Notes under the pieces: model-generated
Seen by the model: only the letters and a program-made list of their open reading frames with translations
Database searches by the model: none
What the model was told of the DNA's origin: nothing
Translations under genes and position numbers: made by a program
NCBI GenBank assembly: GCA_902580445.1
Contig: CACHKQ010000002.1
Coordinates: forward strand, 1 to 64,000
Length of the DNA stretch: 64,000 nt
DNA from: an uncultured Pelagibacteraceae bacterium
GTDB lineage: Bacteria > Pseudomonadota > Alphaproteobacteria > Pelagibacterales > Pelagibacteraceae
Direction of reading: 5' to 3'
Shown here: positions 63,193 to 64,000 of the stretch, in pieces
Numbering within the stretch: position 1 is the stretch's first letter
How the letters are laid out: each line of letters starts with the position of its first letter

Positions 63193-64000
63193 TTAAATAT
63201 TTTCTAAACCAAATAAAATTTTTCTTTTGATCTTTTTCTTTAGTTTATCTTCTGCTTCAAACTCTAAAGCATTATTCCAATAATACCTTGCTTGAATTTT
63301 ATTATCATTCATCCATAGACAATCTGCGAAATGATCATTAATCACCGGGTCTCTTGGCATTAGCATTATTGCAATTTGAAGATATTTTTTTGCTTCTGAA
63401 AAATTCTTGGTTTTAAAAAGAGCCCAGCCAAGCGAGTCAGTGATGTACCCATTATTTTTTTTAAGGTCATTAGCCTCTCTTAGCATTTTTAATGCCTTTT
63501 CAATGTTTTGATTTTTTTCAATCCAACTATAAGCTAGATAATTCATTACATAGGGTTCTTTGGGTTTAACCCTCAACGACTCAATTAAATCTTTTTCACC
63601 AAGCTTCCACTTGTCACTTCGTTCATAAGCCATTCCCCTTCTCTCTAAAACTTCAGGATACAAATTATTTGTTTGATCAATTTTCAACAAAATATTTGAA
63701 TACAGATTTATTGCTTCACCATAATTTTCATTGCTTTTTAAAAAGTTTGCCAAATCAAATGTTTCTGAAATACTTGCGTCTAAAGTTTTGTAGATCTGAT
63801 TTAAAAATTTGCTTGAATTAGGTTCATTTTTTTTATTCATAATTAATGCTATTTGTTTAGCAGAGTACCACTTATATACGGATCCATTTTCGTACATTTG
63901 TTTGTAAATCTTTTTAGCCTGATTGTGTTTATCTAAATTATTAAAATTTTCTGCCAATAAAGCATTGTATGATTTGAATTTAGGATTTAAAAATTTTGCA
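63193..64000 (-). CDS. TPR-repeat protein (runs off right edge)
   Basis: The frame stays open from the stop at 63193 to the window edge, so at least 268 residues are present and the start lies beyond the edge; the codon at 63957 is an internal TTG, not a clear start. The C-terminal part has tandem tetratricopeptide repeats (for example about 130-230 from 63957: YVMNYLAYSWIEKNQNIEKA, ITDSLGWALFKTKNFSEAKK, PVINDHFADCLWMNDNKIQA). In Alphaproteobacteria such a protein often precedes ispE. A protein-protein interaction role is likely; the partner is unknown. Confidence 0.85.
   Translation of the reverse strand, partial: AKFLNPKFKSYNALLAENFNNLDKHNQAKKIYKQMYENGSVYKWYSAKQIALIMNKKNEPNSSKFLNQIYKTLDASISETFDLANFLKSNENYGEAINLYSNILLKIDQTNNLYPEVLERRGMAYERSDKWKLGEKDLIESLRVKPKEPYVMNYLAYSWIEKNQNIEKALKMLREANDLKKNNGYITDSLGWALFKTKNFSEAKKYLQIAIMLMPRDPVINDHFADCLWMNDNKIQARYYWNNALEFEAEDKLKKKIKRKILFGLENI

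Overview
The window looks like a chromosomal segment from a SAR11-type marine alphaproteobacterium (Pelagibacterales). The DNA is very AT-rich and nearly all coding. Most genes abut or overlap by a few bases (several start with ATGAATAG or TAATG overlaps). Alphaproteobacterial markers are present: GcrA, HisZ plus short HisG, a Rhizobiales/Caulobacter-style HisRS with a tRNA-His lacking G-1, NDUFA9-like and NDUFAF7-like complex I factors, and an N-terminally extended PstC. There is no prophage, insertion sequence or CRISPR. The organism call rests on gene content and style, not on a database search.

Layout. 0-5 kb (minus): start of rpsA, then cmk, aroA, lptB, an LptC-like gene, kdsD and rnd. 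5-23 kb is a phosphorus-stress neighbourhood: NDUFA9-like gene, a diacylglycerol-kinase-like gene, a PlcP-like phosphoesterase with an Agt-like glycosyltransferase (lipid remodelling), a PhoR-like kinase, an unknown exported protein, pstS-pstC-pstA-pstB-phoU-phoB, a SixA-like phosphatase, ppk and ppx (polyphosphate). A structured 356-bp gap and a tiny lysine-rich gene follow, then aqpS, arsC and a small membrane-protein gene (arsenate handling). Two Pho-box-like 11-bp direct repeats lie before plcP and pstS. 23-34 kb: gcrA, an orphan ABC-2 permease, argD-argF, a cytochrome c, kdsB-pheA, SRP RNA, dnaX-ybaB-recR, malate synthase G and accA. 34-42 kb: a cold-shock gene, tRNA-His, hisS-hisZ-hisG, groES-groEL with a heat-shock promoter, a HAD hydrolase and ribF.

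42-45 kb: ileS is cut after about 650 codons and runs directly into the last about 142 codons of uvrC, followed by pgsA. This is either a real deletion or an assembly/amplification chimera; the latter is more likely because ileS is essential. 45-51 kb: an O-antigen-ligase-like gene, a family-2 glycosyltransferase, ilvE, a MarR/response-regulator/histidine-kinase trio and ubiK. 51-57 kb: lgt, an NDUFAF7-like methyltransferase, pgeF, prs, rplY, pth and ychF. 57-64 kb: the cytochrome bc1 operon (petA-petB-petC), hemF, greA, cca with tRNA-Gln, ispE and a TPR protein running off the right edge.

The most interesting sequence-level points are: (i) three stable RNAs that end 4-5 nt before a start codon (SRP RNA/dnaX, tRNA-His/hisS, tRNA-Gln/cca), two of them paired with an enzyme acting on tRNA; (ii) the P-stress, lipid-remodelling, polyphosphate and arsenic genes in one block, with an unknown exported protein inside it; (iii) the ileS-uvrC junction; (iv) an SRP RNA with a UAAC apical loop; (v) AccA with an extra C-terminal membrane-helix-like tail; and (vi) a structured gap after ppx that could encode a small RNA.
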